DNA of 64,000 nucleotides from Aneurinibacillus sp. Ricciae_BoGa-3 (lineage in GTDB: Bacteria; Bacillota; Bacilli; Aneurinibacillales; Aneurinibacillaceae), in assembly GCF_028421645.1 (NCBI RefSeq), contig NZ_CP116887.1, positions 3,536,001-3,600,000 on the forward strand, written 5' to 3'. The translations under genes were made by a program, and so were the position numbers. How positions within the stretch are numbered: the stretch's first letter is position 1; each line of letters starts with the position of its first letter. The notes beneath the pieces are model-generated. The model was not told the DNA's origin, searched no databases, and worked only from the letters and a program-made list of their open reading frames with translations. Positions 34,425 through 43,403 of the stretch are shown here, piece after piece.

Positions 34425-35408
34425 ATGAAAGTTCTTTTTTTAGACAGTAGCCTAATTTGGCTAAATTGTATTCCGCATGGGTTCCGCGATTTAGGCCATG
34501 TAGTTAGAGCTTCAGGGCCTCTTACACAAGAGAATATCCCAAAAATAATTGATGAATTTAGTCCCGATCTAATCGTTACAGTTGGTTGGGGACCCGAACA
34601 TACCAAGGTAAAACAAAACTGGATTAGGGAGAGAGTAAAAGCAGCAGGGGTTCCACACATCTATTGGGCTGTTGAAGACCCGCACTTTACCTCTTCCTAT
34701 ACCCTTCCATTATTGATGAGAATGCAACCTGACTTTGTATTTTCTTTATCAGCAGATATGGTCGATTTTTACTGCAAATTAGGTATTCCTTCAGCACAGT
34801 TGGACTTTGGCTTCCACCCCTATGTCCATAAAAGGGGTAACCATGATCCAGAGTATGATAGTTCAATCTCATTAGTGGCTAATGCTTACCCTGACGTTCT
34901 TGAACAAGCACCGGACCATTATCGAAATCACTCCTTACAAACCTTAATTAAACCTTTATTAATCAATAAAATTAAATTAAGCATTTGGGGGAGAAACTGG
35001 GAGAAAATGAACCACATTTTAGGTCATGATATTCCACCAGAATGGATAAAAGGGTATCTAGATTATACGGACACCAATAGAGTATATAGTTCATCCGCAA
35101 TTATGTTAGGGCTTCAAAATTATGAACACCAAGTAACGCAACGAACATATGAAATCCTAGGCTCTGGTGGGTTTCTGATTACATCCGATACCCCTGCGGT
35201 TAGAAAATTATTTAAACCAGGCTGTGACTTAGTTGTTTCTTCTTCACCAGAGGAAACGCTTTATTTAATTGATTATTACTTAAAAAATCCCGATGAACGT
35301 GAACAAATTCAAAGGCAAGGACAGCTTTCAGTCCAGGCCCACTCATATACAAATCGAGCAGATTATATAATAAAGTGTTTACAACATGAAGGAATCTTGA
35401 AAAAATAA
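34425..35408 (+). CDS. CgeB-like glycosyltransferase, copy 3
   Basis: 327-aa paralog: LFLDSSLIWLNCIPHGF, VTVGWGPEHTK, HIYWAVEDPHFT, QVTQRTYEILGSGGFLITSDTPAVRKLF. RBS AAAGGTGG ahead of ATG 34425. The C-terminal [28 protein letters not shown] block is shared by all three copies. Same operon as copies 1 and 2. Confidence 0.8.
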   Translation: MKVLFLDSSLIWLNCIPHGFRDLGHVVRASGPLTQENIPKIIDEFSPDLIVTVGWGPEHTKVKQNWIRERVKAAGVPHIYWAVEDPHFTSSYTLPLLMRMQPDFVFSLSADMVDFYCKLGIPSAQLDFGFHPYVHKRGNHDPEYDSSISLVANAYPDVLEQAPDHYRNHSLQTLIKPLLINKIKLSIWGRNWEKMNHILGHDIPPEWIKGYLDYTDTNRVYSSSAIMLGLQNYEHQVTQRTYEILGSGGFLITSDTPAVRKLFKPGCDLVVSSSPEETLYLIDYYLKNPDEREQIQRQGQLSVQAHSYTNRADYIIKCLQHEGILKK

Positions 35409-35442
35409 AACAAACAAAAAATGATAAAGGGGAGATCAATCT

Positions 35443-36117
35443 GTGGAATTTGTTGATCGTCAAAAAAAAATAGCATATCTTACATTTGATGATGGACCCT
35501 CGGAAAACACTGCTAAAATTTTAGAAATTTTAGACTTATATAAAATTAAGGCAACTTTTTTTGTTATCGGCTCGGATGGGGAAACCGAAAAAAATTTATA
35601 TAAACATATTGTAACTAGAGGACATGGAATTGGTTTACATTCGTACACCCATGACTATTCGACTATTTATTCTTCGATTGATTTATTCATTAAGGATTTA
35701 GAAAAACTTGAGAAAACATTAGTTGAATCAATTGGCTTTATCCCAAATATTTACCGTTTCCCGGGTGGATCGGTGAACCAAGGCAGCAAAAGATATGGGG
35801 GTCCTTCTTTACTGAACCAGTTAAAAAGGGAGATTAAAAATCGAGGTTATGTATTCTTTGATTGGAATGTAGATTCAGGTGATACTAAAAGTTATTTAGT
35901 TGACTTTGATCAAATCATTCAAACCGTGTTAGAAAGTACAATTAATAAAGAGAATGCCGTTATATTGATGCATGATGCCCCTGTTAAAACTACTACTGTT
36001 CAGGCCTTGCCCGAAATTATAACAGGCTTAAAAAAACAAGGATTTCAATTTGATATCTTAACGCAGGACTCTTCGCCCTGTCAATTTTCAAGTACAGCCA
36101 TTCCTTTAAACTATTAA
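35443..36117 (+). CDS. NodB-type polysaccharide deacetylase
   Basis: 224-aa deacetylase with every catalytic motif: TFDDGPSE (residues 14-21, Asp16 and Asp17), HSYTHDY, YRFPGGSVN, the DWNVDSGD block and ILMHDA. No signal peptide, like the cytoplasmic or spore-located members. GTG 35443 has GGGGAG upstream. It closes the plus-strand CgeB operon, 34 bp after copy 3, and implies that the glycan made here is N-deacetylated. Confidence 0.88.
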   Translation: MEFVDRQKKIAYLTFDDGPSENTAKILEILDLYKIKATFFVIGSDGETEKNLYKHIVTRGHGIGLHSYTHDYSTIYSSIDLFIKDLEKLEKTLVESIGFIPNIYRFPGGSVNQGSKRYGGPSLLNQLKREIKNRGYVFFDWNVDSGDTKSYLVDFDQIIQTVLESTINKENAVILMHDAPVKTTTVQALPEIITGLKKQGFQFDILTQDSSPCQFSSTAIPLNY

Positions 36118-36306
36118 AAGCTGAGCTTCTATATGTTTGGCTTCTAGAATTTTTCAATATTGTATCCTCAAGTTACATGCCCATAGCATGGACAGCCTGA
36201 CCAGAATACATCCACAGGTTTTAGAGATTATGTGCTGATGTTGTTTCTTGGATACTGCAGTAAGTTGCGTAGCCGCTTCATCGGGGAACCAAAAAATACA
36301 GACACC

Positions 36307-36331
36307 AAAAAAGACGCCTAGCGTCTTTTTT
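36307..36331. terminator. Terminator of the CgeB operon
   Basis: 11-bp stem AAAAAAGACGC (36307-36317) / GCGTCTTTTTT (36321-36331), loop CTA. Also usable by the converging minus-strand zinc-ribbon gene, which ends 6 bp further on. Confidence 0.85.
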
Positions 36332-36336
36332 TAGGA

Positions 36337-36453
36337 TTATTCACAGATATACTCTGTTTTTTCGAATTGGTCATGTCCGCAATTATGACATTCAAATTCT
36401 TTCTTCGGTGTTAAATCTCCACAATTCAAGCATTTGAACACTTCATTTCCCAT
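36337..36453 (-). CDS. 38-aa zinc-ribbon (rubredoxin-like) protein
   Basis: ATG 36453 with GAGGTG upstream begins a 38-codon frame with two CxxC pairs: CLNC (residues 8-11) and CHNC (23-26), then a final Cys37. The spacing fits a single zinc ribbon. It ends next to the shared terminator. Such orphan mini-ribbons are common in Bacillales, function unknown. It is too short for default gene calling. Confidence 0.6.
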   Translation of the reverse strand: MGNEVFKCLNCGDLTPKKEFECHNCGHDQFEKTEYICE

Positions 36454-37059
36454 GATAGACACCTCACGGCTGCATAAACACTAATGTCTATTCGATTTGG
36501 TCATAACGTCACCGGTGAAAGCCTTTTTCTTAGTGACATTTCGGTGAGTACTCAGCAGGAAAGTAAGCACGCAGATCTAATCAAGCGAGCATCAATAAAA
36601 TTACCATGCTCACCCTCCCTTCAACAATATGTAACATTTTCCTAAATTAATAATAATAGGTAAAATATTACATTTTATATTTGTGTCCAATACCTTACCA
36701 GTAATTCACATGCTACTTGTAAAATAATCCATAAATCCATATTTTGTACATAAAAAGTAACATGTGCTAATTACCTGATCGATCTACCCTCTAAATTCGA
36801 CTTTAAAACACAGTTAACACATAGGAAAATACTGTATAGTTAATTTATTGAAATAAGAATAAAATTTGTATTATTTACTTTTTAAAAAAAGCCGACCTTG
36901 TTAAGGCCGACTTGATTATGAATTGACCACAAAGATTCGGAACAAACGCTTCGGGCTGCTTATTATTAATTCATCCCGATATTTTTGTGATTAAAGAAAT
37001 AATAACACTGGATTCGTTAGCATTACGTATAGATCCTTCCTTTCGCCATTGGATACTTG
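36454..37059. other. Intergenic region with a minus-strand terminator
   Basis: About 600 bp without a supported gene. A hairpin AAGCCGACCTT (36889-36899) / AAGGCCGACTT (36903-36913), with G-U pairs and a minus-strand T run, would stop transcripts from 37245. Confidence 0.5.
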
Positions 37060-37245
37060 CTAACTTTCTTTTTTCACAAATGTAAGCTCCCCCCTTTGCA
37101 CAACGCGGTAATCTTTTCCCATAAAATTATCAAGTGTGACAATCCCCTCTGCGTTCGTCCAATTCATCACGTCACCCAATTTATGAAGAGCTAATAAAAA
37201 CTGAGACGTATTTTGGTATCTTTTAGTAGGTGAGGGGTTATACAA
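37060..37245 (-). CDS. Short hypothetical protein or gene fragment
   Basis: 61-codon frame (or 35 from the internal ATG) with an ordinary composition, ending GKDYRVVQRGELTFVKKES. No RBS is obvious and I do not recognise it. The terminator downstream at 36884-36913 gives slight support. Confidence 0.3.
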   Translation of the reverse strand: MYNPSPTKRYQNTSQFLLALHKLGDVMNWTNAEGIVTLDNFMGKDYRVVQRGELTFVKKES

Positions 37246-37408
37246 ACGTCAGCCTGTATGTAATTGTTGAAAATATAGGCTTTATTTTTCAATGTTGATC
37301 CTGTTCAAAAAGTGGGTGGAAAATAAGGCGGATTGCTCAGCTGAATTCATCCACAAATTCCGGATCCGTGTCAACTGGCTGTAGGAAACGTTTGATTTAA
37401 AAATCAAT

Positions 37409-37610
37409 ATGCTTGATAATGAAGTTTACATTTTGAATGAGGAAGAAGAAGTAATGAAATGGTGCAAGACAATACAGGATCTGAAAGACTTTTTTGAAGG
37501 CGGGCCAACGTGAAAAGTTGCCCGCGTATTTTGACGTAGTGTACGGTTCTGAACGCAATATACAAACACTGATTATCAACGAAAAGCCGGGTCCAGGACC
37601 TAAACAATAA
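37409..37610 (+). pseudogene. Frameshifted small gene before a strong terminator
   Basis: ATG 37409 opens a frame reading MLDNEVYILNEEEEVMKWC...DFFEGG. The following ~30 codons of coding-like sequence (REKLPAYFDVVYGSERNI...NEKPGPGPKQ) are in another frame and stop at TAA 37608-37610, inside the terminator. One frameshift near 37508 would join them into a ~65-aa protein. I do not recognise it. Confidence 0.4.
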
Positions 37611-37655
37611 GGAAGAGGTGTCACCGGTTGTGGCGGCACCTCTTCCTTATTGTTT
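37602..37655 (+). terminator. Very strong terminator
   Basis: 18- to 19-bp perfect stem AACAATAAGGAAGAGGTG (37603-37620) / CACCTCTTCCTTATTGTT (37637-37654), followed by TTTT. Confidence 0.88.
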
Positions 37656-37874
37656 TTACCCATCCTGAACTATTGATAGCAAGCCACGCATCCGCTGTTC
37701 TGGTGCAATCTATGCATGTTCATATTTATCAAAATTAATTCCCAGAGTACATCCCTACCGAGGATATAAGCATGCATCCAGAAACAGGCGAAAGCCCAGC
37801 ACTTGTCCCTACTCATGTACGTAGTATAAAAGTGTAGCATGGCGAATTTCCATTAAAGCCTGATATTACGGTAA

Positions 37875-38017
37875 AAATAAAAACCCAATCCATATATCGC
37901 AATAACCGATTCCCCCACTTTGAGCCGTGATGAGTCCCCCAATTCTGCCACAGGACTAGAGTCGTTAACTTTTAAAATGGCTAAGTCAGTGACAGGTCTG
38001 TTTTTTACTATTAAAAA
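37875..38017 (-). pseudogene. HtrA/DegP-type serine protease fragment
   Basis: A minus-strand stretch reads NRPVTDLAILKVNDSSPVAELGDSSRLKVGESVIAI, the segment around the catalytic Asp of S1C proteases. No start, no His or Ser motif and no neighbours from that gene. The rest of 37656-38223 has no supported gene; a plus-strand scrap (MHPETGESPALVPTHVRS) ends at 37840. Confidence 0.55.
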
Positions 38018-38223
38018 GTTTCAATGTGTATGCTCCTTTAGCTGCATATCAAATATTTAGAATCCAAAAACCCACTGTCCTTTTACTACATCACCAACCA
38101 CACTTGATAATATCAATTTGAATACCATCAACTTTTCCTTAACCAAACGTTATCTGTAGTATGCACCGGACTAGTCTTTAACGTATTAAACGTTACAAAT
38201 GGCTTTTATTGTTCGATTCATGG

Positions 38224-39117
38224 TTACGCTTCATACCAGGGGTTTATATGGACTAAAACTTCTTGTACATCGTCGTTATGATCCATGATCGTCTTTTTGA
38301 TATTTCGGCTTACATCATGTCCTTGTTGCACGCTGTACTGTCCCGGTATTCCCACTCTAACATCCACGATAACATAATAACCGTGCTCCCTTGCACGAAT
38401 TCTATCAATACGTTTTACACCGGGCACAGCCAAGGTAAGTTCAGCAAATTTATCCAATCTTTCAGGGGATACTGTTTTCTCCATAAGAACATCGATAGCT
38501 TCGCGACCCATTTCATAAGAAAGCTTAAATACAAAGAAAGAAACAATGATTCCTGCTAGAGGATCGCCAAACCGTAAAAAGGATATGCCGAATTGATCGC
38601 CAACAATTGTAAGCCCAATACCGACAGTTGCAGCAATTGAAGCATAAACATCAGCGAGATGATCGTTTGCTGTGGCAATAAGACTCTTGTTATTATCAGA
38701 TTTGCCAATCCTCATACAGTAAACATAAAGTATCTGTTTCCAAATTAAAGATATTAGAGCAGCTACTAATGCAAAGTAACTGGCTTCCACTGCTGGTTTA
38801 AAAAATGATTCCACAGAATGGTACGCAATAAAAATAGCAGCAATCGCCATAATCACAGCTACTATTGCGGATCCAATGATTTCCGCTTTACCATGGCCGT
38901 AGGGGTGCTGGCTATCACTCGGCTTCCTAGCTACAGTTGTAGATATCAATGCAGCAAATGTAGCAATAACATCTCCAGCATTGTGGAATCCATCAGCTAT
39001 TAGAACCTCACTGCTAAAGAGAAAACCCACTACAATTTTGATGCCCGTTAAAAACATATTGCTTACAAGACTTATCCATACCGCAAATACGGATGAAGAC
39101 ATCTTTTCTTTCTTCAC
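38224..39117 (-). CDS. Cation diffusion facilitator (CDF) metal exporter
   Basis: 297-aa CDF protein with six membrane segments and a C-terminal cytoplasmic domain. The metal site of the membrane domain is DGFHNAGD and NDHLADVYAS (Asp/Asp and His/Asp), as in zinc- or manganese-exporting members. I use GTG 39117 with GGAGGG upstream; the extension to ATG 39156 has no RBS. It exports divalent cations by proton exchange. It is close to the iron-uptake genes, but on the other strand. Confidence 0.88.
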   Translation of the reverse strand: MKKEKMSSSVFAVWISLVSNMFLTGIKIVVGFLFSSEVLIADGFHNAGDVIATFAALISTTVARKPSDSQHPYGHGKAEIIGSAIVAVIMAIAAIFIAYHSVESFFKPAVEASYFALVAALISLIWKQILYVYCMRIGKSDNNKSLIATANDHLADVYASIAATVGIGLTIVGDQFGISFLRFGDPLAGIIVSFFVFKLSYEMGREAIDVLMEKTVSPERLDKFAELTLAVPGVKRIDRIRAREHGYYVIVDVRVGIPGQYSVQQGHDVSRNIKKTIMDHNDDVQEVLVHINPWYEA

Positions 39118-39324
39118 AGCAATTGCCCTCCACTTCCTATCAAAAATCATACACAAAGAGTTCGATTTCTATTAATGAATGCTCGGTTTTACATCGCAGA
39201 AGACAAGTACACCAACGTATAGATACTCGACAACATGCTTGTCTACACTACAAGCATAGATAATTTGTTTAGGTCTCCCATTTCTTTTTCACCTTCTCAT
39301 TAATTTTTGCCGAGGGAAACAAAA

Positions 39325-39352
39325 AGCTGCACACCCGGTTGGGCGTGCAGCT
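39325..39352. terminator. Hairpin terminator
   Basis: Stem AGCTGCAC (39325-39332) / GTGCAGCT (39345-39352) with A residues on the left and TATTTTTATTTT on the right. It lies between the CDF and efeU genes. Confidence 0.55.
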
Positions 39353-39563
39353 CTGTATTTTTATTTTATTTTCATCAGCAATTAATAAAAACATTCGTAT
39401 CATACTATAACCTTCTTACCCCCAGAGTACAGTAATAATAGTACTCTTTACTTTTCTTGATAAACAGACCGTTTGATTATAATGCACAGTATTCACGGTG
39501 TCAAATTCCTTTTAAACTGCATTTTCTCAGATAACTTTATTGACAGACCATAGCTCCATAGCT

Positions 39564-39604
39564 GATAATAATAATCAATTACACAGATAACGATAATTAT
39601 TATC
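39564..39604 (+). promoter_or_regulatory. Tandem Fur boxes in front of efeU
   Basis: GATAACGATAATTATTATC (39586-39604) matches the 19-bp Fur consensus at 17 positions. A second site at 39564-39582 (GATAATAATAATCAATTAC) matches at about 15. Both lie within 75 bp of the efeU start, so iron should repress this operon. Confidence 0.8.
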
Positions 39605-39636
39605 AATAGATTACTAATGATTTTGGAGTTGATGGG

Positions 39637-41115
39637 ATGTTGCGAAAAATTAACTACCCTGCTGTCATTGTCCTTTTGTTATTACTGATTGGAGTCCATT
39701 CCGATAGTATTTGGGCAGCAACGCAAGGAACGGAAAACATGTCAAAGATAGACACATACGTTCAACAAGCCTTAGCCAATGCCAAGCAAGGTAAATTGAA
39801 CGAAGCACAACAATCCTTCCAAAAGTATAATGATAGCTGGCTTAAAATCGAGGGTTCTGTAAAGTCGGACTCCAGTCAGGCATACAGCGACATTGAATCC
39901 AACATGGGTCAAGTTCAATATGCCTTTATGCAAAATAAACAACAGGATGTCGTGAAAAGTTTGCAGGGGCTTCAAAGTGTTAATGAGAAATACATGTACG
40001 GCCAGTATACAACAGGTGAAGGATTTAAGAAGCAAAATATCAGCTTGTCCGATTTTATTGGAATGCTACAGAAAACTAAAGCCGACATTCAAAGCCAAGA
40101 CCAACAGTCCTCTCTCACCGATATCACAAAGGTACGTGAGTCTTGGTTAAGTGTAGAGGGAACTGTAGTCGCACAGTCCGCAACCGTGTATAACGATACC
40201 GAACGCGACATGGTCACAGTAAATGCGATGATAGCGTCTCGTAATTACAGTGGGGCTTCACTACTTGTGGACAAAATGGTTGGCTACTTAACACCGCTTG
40301 CCAGCAAGACCAGCTATACTATTTGGGACGCTGCCATGATACCAATTCGGGAGGGTCTGGAAGCTCTCTTGGTCGTTGGTGCATTATTAGCTTTTGTTAA
40401 AAAGTCGAACAACGGTAAGGGAAAAGGATGGATTTGGTCCGGTGTATTAGTGGGTGTACTATGCAGTGCCATTATCGCGGTTATTGTTAAATTTGTTTTC
40501 TCGTCTGGTGCCTTTGGGCAAAATAATTTTCTCATCTCTGGTTGGACAGCTGTCGTTGCAGCTGCCATGCTTCTTTACATGAGTTATTGGCTGCATAGCA
40601 AAGCTAATATTGCAGAATGGAATCAATACATTCGGAACAAAAGTCAAGCTGCACTGAATACAGGACGCATTGTTTCATTAGGGCTGCTAACGTTTCTTGC
40701 TGTTTTTCGGGAGGGTACAGAAACCGTCCTGTTCGTTATTGGGATGGTTAATCAAATTAGCCTCCAACAATTATTCCTTGGTATTTTAATTGGTATTGGG
40801 ATATTGGCGATTATCGCTTATCTCATGCTGGTTGTGGGTGTGAAGTTGCCAATGAGACCATTTTTCCTGGTTTCAAGCTTGATTGTCTTCTACCTGTGCT
40901 TCAAGTTCACAGGGTTAGGGATTCATAGCTTCCAACTTGCCGGGTCCCTTCCATCTTCAACTGCGTCCAGCTTACCAAGCATAGATTTTCTAGGTTTTTA
41001 CCCTTCATGGCAAAGTGCATTACCGCAAATCGCATTATTACTATTTGCTCTGGGTGTCTTGATTTGGAATAGATCCAACAAACAGCAAAAACAAATAGAA
41101 CAAACGACCAACTAA
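39637..41115 (+). CDS. efeU: FTR1/EfeU-family iron permease
   Basis: 492-aa permease for ferrous/ferric iron uptake in the cytoplasmic membrane. A signal peptide (residues 1-28) is followed by a ~200-residue extracytoplasmic domain with two copies of a W-x3-E...Y motif (Trp68 and Trp170 regions). The seven-helix channel then carries both iron motifs, REGLE at 238-242 and REGTE at 358-362. The RBS GGAG lies 8 nt before ATG 39637, and tandem Fur boxes are upstream. The lipoprotein gene follows 27 bp later. A decayed copy of both lies at 20455-22700. Confidence 0.9.
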   Translation: MLRKINYPAVIVLLLLLIGVHSDSIWAATQGTENMSKIDTYVQQALANAKQGKLNEAQQSFQKYNDSWLKIEGSVKSDSSQAYSDIESNMGQVQYAFMQNKQQDVVKSLQGLQSVNEKYMYGQYTTGEGFKKQNISLSDFIGMLQKTKADIQSQDQQSSLTDITKVRESWLSVEGTVVAQSATVYNDTERDMVTVNAMIASRNYSGASLLVDKMVGYLTPLASKTSYTIWDAAMIPIREGLEALLVVGALLAFVKKSNNGKGKGWIWSGVLVGVLCSAIIAVIVKFVFSSGAFGQNNFLISGWTAVVAAAMLLYMSYWLHSKANIAEWNQYIRNKSQAALNTGRIVSLGLLTFLAVFREGTETVLFVIGMVNQISLQQLFLGILIGIGILAIIAYLMLVVGVKLPMRPFFLVSSLIVFYLCFKFTGLGIHSFQLAGSLPSSTASSLPSIDFLGFYPSWQSALPQIALLLFALGVLIWNRSNKQQKQIEQTTN

Positions 41116-41142
41116 AATTGTTAATAACTGGAGGACTTCTCA

Positions 41143-41613
41143 ATGAAAATCGTAAATAAGATTGCCGCATTTGTTATCCTAACTTCCATCGCCCTAACGG
41201 GCTGTAGCTCTGCCAATAACGCTACCCAAAGTACCCCTAATTCCACAAGCCAGTCAAATAGCAATGCCAACCAGGAAACGCCATCAAAAGAGACGACTCC
41301 CACTACAACGAATGTGAAAGACGGGGTGTCAAGCTTACTGAATGTAGCGAATCAACTAAAGAAAGACTTCCAATCTGGAGATGCTACCAAAATTAAAGAA
41401 AACGCACCCAAGTTGGAAGAAACTTGGAAAACATTTGAAGATGGTGTCAAACCAAAGTACCCTGATCAATACGCTGCGATCGAGAAATACCTGAATCCAA
41501 TTTTTGCAGGCTCTAAAATGAATCCTATTGATAAAAACACACTTGGAAAATTAAATGACCAGTTAATTCAAACTTTAGATGAATTACAAGCACATCTTGC
41601 ACAGACCAAATAA
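41143..41613 (+). CDS. Iron-uptake-associated lipoprotein (EfeO/EfeM-like domain)
   Basis: 156-aa lipoprotein. The signal peptide ends in a lipobox IALTGC with Cys21, followed by a Ser/Thr/Asn-rich linker and a ~90-aa helical domain. That domain contains LEETWKTFEDGVKPKYPDQY, the same W-x3-E-x2-V...Y pattern as the two repeats in the extracytoplasmic part of the neighbouring permease. It probably binds iron outside the membrane and passes it on; no EfeB peroxidase is present in the window. Same operon as efeU. Confidence 0.8.
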   Translation: MKIVNKIAAFVILTSIALTGCSSANNATQSTPNSTSQSNSNANQETPSKETTPTTTNVKDGVSSLLNVANQLKKDFQSGDATKIKENAPKLEETWKTFEDGVKPKYPDQYAAIEKYLNPIFAGSKMNPIDKNTLGKLNDQLIQTLDELQAHLAQTK

Positions 41614-41633
41614 ATAACCCATAACAACTTCCA

Positions 41634-41666
41634 AGAAGACTCCTGTGTTACCCACAGGAGTCTTCT
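41634..41666 (+). terminator. Terminator of the efeU operon
   Basis: 14-bp perfect stem AGAAGACTCCTGTG (41634-41647) / CACAGGAGTCTTCT (41653-41666), 20 bp after the lipoprotein stop. Confidence 0.85.
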
Positions 41667-42026
41667 CAGTCTGTCGAGAAATTTAATAGTTGTAAACTAA
41701 TACGGATAACCATGAGTCCCTCCATATCTCGGTCACCCACACCCTGTTAAAAAATAAAAGCCCATCACAGGGGGAGCTGTGACAGGTATGTAGAGGTGAA
41801 AGACAGACGTGACTGTTCCCTGTCTAACACTTTTTATTATATGTCCCTTAAAATTCCACGTAAACAAAAATTATGTTTCCGGACCCGTATAGTGCTAATG
41901 CCCACACTGAATTGATTGTTCTTCCAACAATTCCAAACCGGCGATTATGAAAAACTCCAACATTTTATGTTAAAAACGTACATAACTATGGCACCCATTT
42001 CGCCAATATCAGCATAAAATTGTCGT
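41667..42026. other. Intergenic region, no gene seen
   Basis: 360 bp with only small inverted repeats (for example GACAG...CTGTC at 41812-41841). Nothing I can support as a gene. Confidence 0.5.
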
Positions 42027-42245
42027 TTACTTTTTTATTCGAATGTTATCCCCTATTCGCAGCCTTTCCTTGCCTTTACTATAGATAACATCACCGTCTA
42101 TATAAATACCACTAACCCATTCTCCATTATAAAGCAGTTTTATTGCCATTCCATTGCTCAGCGAAACCATATGGGCGTCATGAATGTTGAGCGTAGCAGC
42201 ACCATCGGAAGCTAGAAAAAATTTACCCTGAATATAGTTGTCCAT
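42027..42245 (-). CDS. DUF5348-like small protein
   Basis: 72-aa protein with a compact beta-rich look (GKFFLASDGAATLNIHDAHMVSLSNG...NGEWVSGIYIDGDVIYSKGKERL). The pattern resembles the DUF5348 domain found in Bacillales. RBS AAAAAGGAGGAAAGGT before ATG 42245. Monocistronic; function unknown. Confidence 0.6.
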   Translation of the reverse strand: MDNYIQGKFFLASDGAATLNIHDAHMVSLSNGMAIKLLYNGEWVSGIYIDGDVIYSKGKERLRIGDNIRIKK

Positions 42246-42393
42246 ACCTTTCCTCCTTTTTGCTACTTCTTACTATAAAGAAATCATACCGAAAAACTTG
42301 TAACATTCTGTCGCAAGTTTTAATTTTCTAAAATAATGAGATCTCCAATTATTGGTGTTATCATGTGATCGAATATGAAATGGAGGGGATTTT

Positions 42394-42507
42394 ATGGAAC
42401 TTGAAACTTTAATCTTTGGCTTTATCGCAAGTAAAAAGCCGGCCGGCTACTGCTGTATCAATAATGTGAATTCCAGAAAAATCCACAATAAGACAATGAA
42501 TATTTAA
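42394..42507 (+). pseudogene. 5' gene fragment fused to foreign sequence
   Basis: A very good RBS (GGAGGGG) and ATG 42394 begin METLIFGF-like codons (M-E-L-E-T-L-I-F-G-F). After about 15 codons, at 42439, the sequence switches to antisense STAS-domain DNA and stops at 42507. It is the start of a lost gene joined to another remnant. Confidence 0.45.
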
Positions 42508-42640
42508 TTCGGAAACCCTTGGCACTACCTTTTCTAAAATAAATTTAGCTCTATTCGTATCGATAGTACCAATCAGCGGGAGAACGGCAACGCCATCCCG
42601 AACGGGTACAATAGGTGCTGATAATTCATTCGTTTTCGGG
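42439..42640 (-). pseudogene. RsbR-type STAS domain remnant
   Basis: The minus strand reads ELSAPIVPVRDGVAVLPLIG, then TIDTNRAKFILEKVVPRV, then LNIHCLIVDFSGIHIIDTAVAG: the first two thirds of an RsbR-like STAS domain. It is cut at both ends. Just upstream (about 42650-42758) is a further scrap with SAEQRGHGRGLANAI, like a GNAT acetyltransferase. Confidence 0.65.
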
Positions 42641-42773
42641 ATTCAAAAGTAAGGCAGTTCTGTAACGATTTAGTGATAGCATTAGCTAAACCCCTTCCAT
42701 GCCCTCTTTGTTCCGCCGACAAGTAAAATCCGCTTAAAAATCCACGCATCCCATACACCGCATTTGCCGCCCT

Positions 42774-43243
42774 ACAAGAAAGACACCTGTTGTTGAGCTA
42801 ACAGATAGGCATATTCGTTCGGTGTTCGATAGCCCAGGGCACTGTGGATTCGTCGGTTATTATACCAGCCTTCTATGTACTGAAAGATGCAACGCTTGGC
42901 CTCCTCAAAGTCGTTAAATCGTGTACGATACACCAATTCTTTCTTTAAAAAAGAGTGAAAGGATTCGATGCACGCATTATCATAGGGATATTTCGTGAAT
43001 AAGAGACGCGGCAGCCGTCGGCTTTTAAGGCTTCTATATATGAAGTTGAGTATATTGGACCCTTGATCGCTATGGATAATTAAATCCTTTGTGTGATATA
43101 GCTGGGCCTTAATATGTTGATACGCTTGGAATACCAGTGCTGTCTCAATGGTTCGGCCTATATTCCATCCACAATTCGCTTCGTTTTGGCATCATAGAAT
43201 GAGGCTAAGTACACCCAACTGTCTCGTTTCGCTAGATGTATTG
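42774..43243 (-). mobile_element. IS3 relic related to the 20.5-kb element
   Basis: About 470 bp match the OrfB 3' part of the complete IS3 (for example the IHSDQG and NACIESF regions), with several indels and no intact frame. Both ends of the element are missing. Confidence 0.8.
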
Positions 43244-43293
43244 TCCAAAACGGCTTAAATTGGACGACTTCTTGACTGTGTGAAATGTACGTG

Positions 43294-43390
43294 TGACGTT
43301 GTGTGAGCGGGTGTTTTCGCGTTAAGAACGTCTTCAAAACTGAGTGGGGCTTCAGGCATTCGGTGGATTCGATCCCCACCCTTCCCGCCA
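43294..43390 (+). tRNA. Degenerate tRNA resembling tRNA-Sec (selC), probably decayed
   Basis: The stretch has an anticodon loop CTTCAAA with a UCA anticodon at 43334-43336, a long extra arm region after GGGGC, a T loop TTCGATC, and a 3' end ACCCTTCCC-GCCA at 43390. An intrinsic terminator follows. These are selC hallmarks. The 5' acceptor strand (GGAAGGGT expected) is not found and the anticodon stem pairs poorly, so I take it as a decayed copy. The IS3 relic ends just upstream. No selA, selB or selD lies in the window. Confidence 0.35.
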
Positions 43391-43403
43391 GCCTACATAA
43401 ATT

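Noticed and set aside
39118-39300. Manganese (yybP-ykoY) riboswitch before the CDF gene
   Set aside because: I looked for its conserved core on the minus strand and did not see it.
41667-42026. Small RNA gene in the gap after the efeU operon
   Set aside because: Only short weak inverted repeats; no promoter-terminator pair could be supported.
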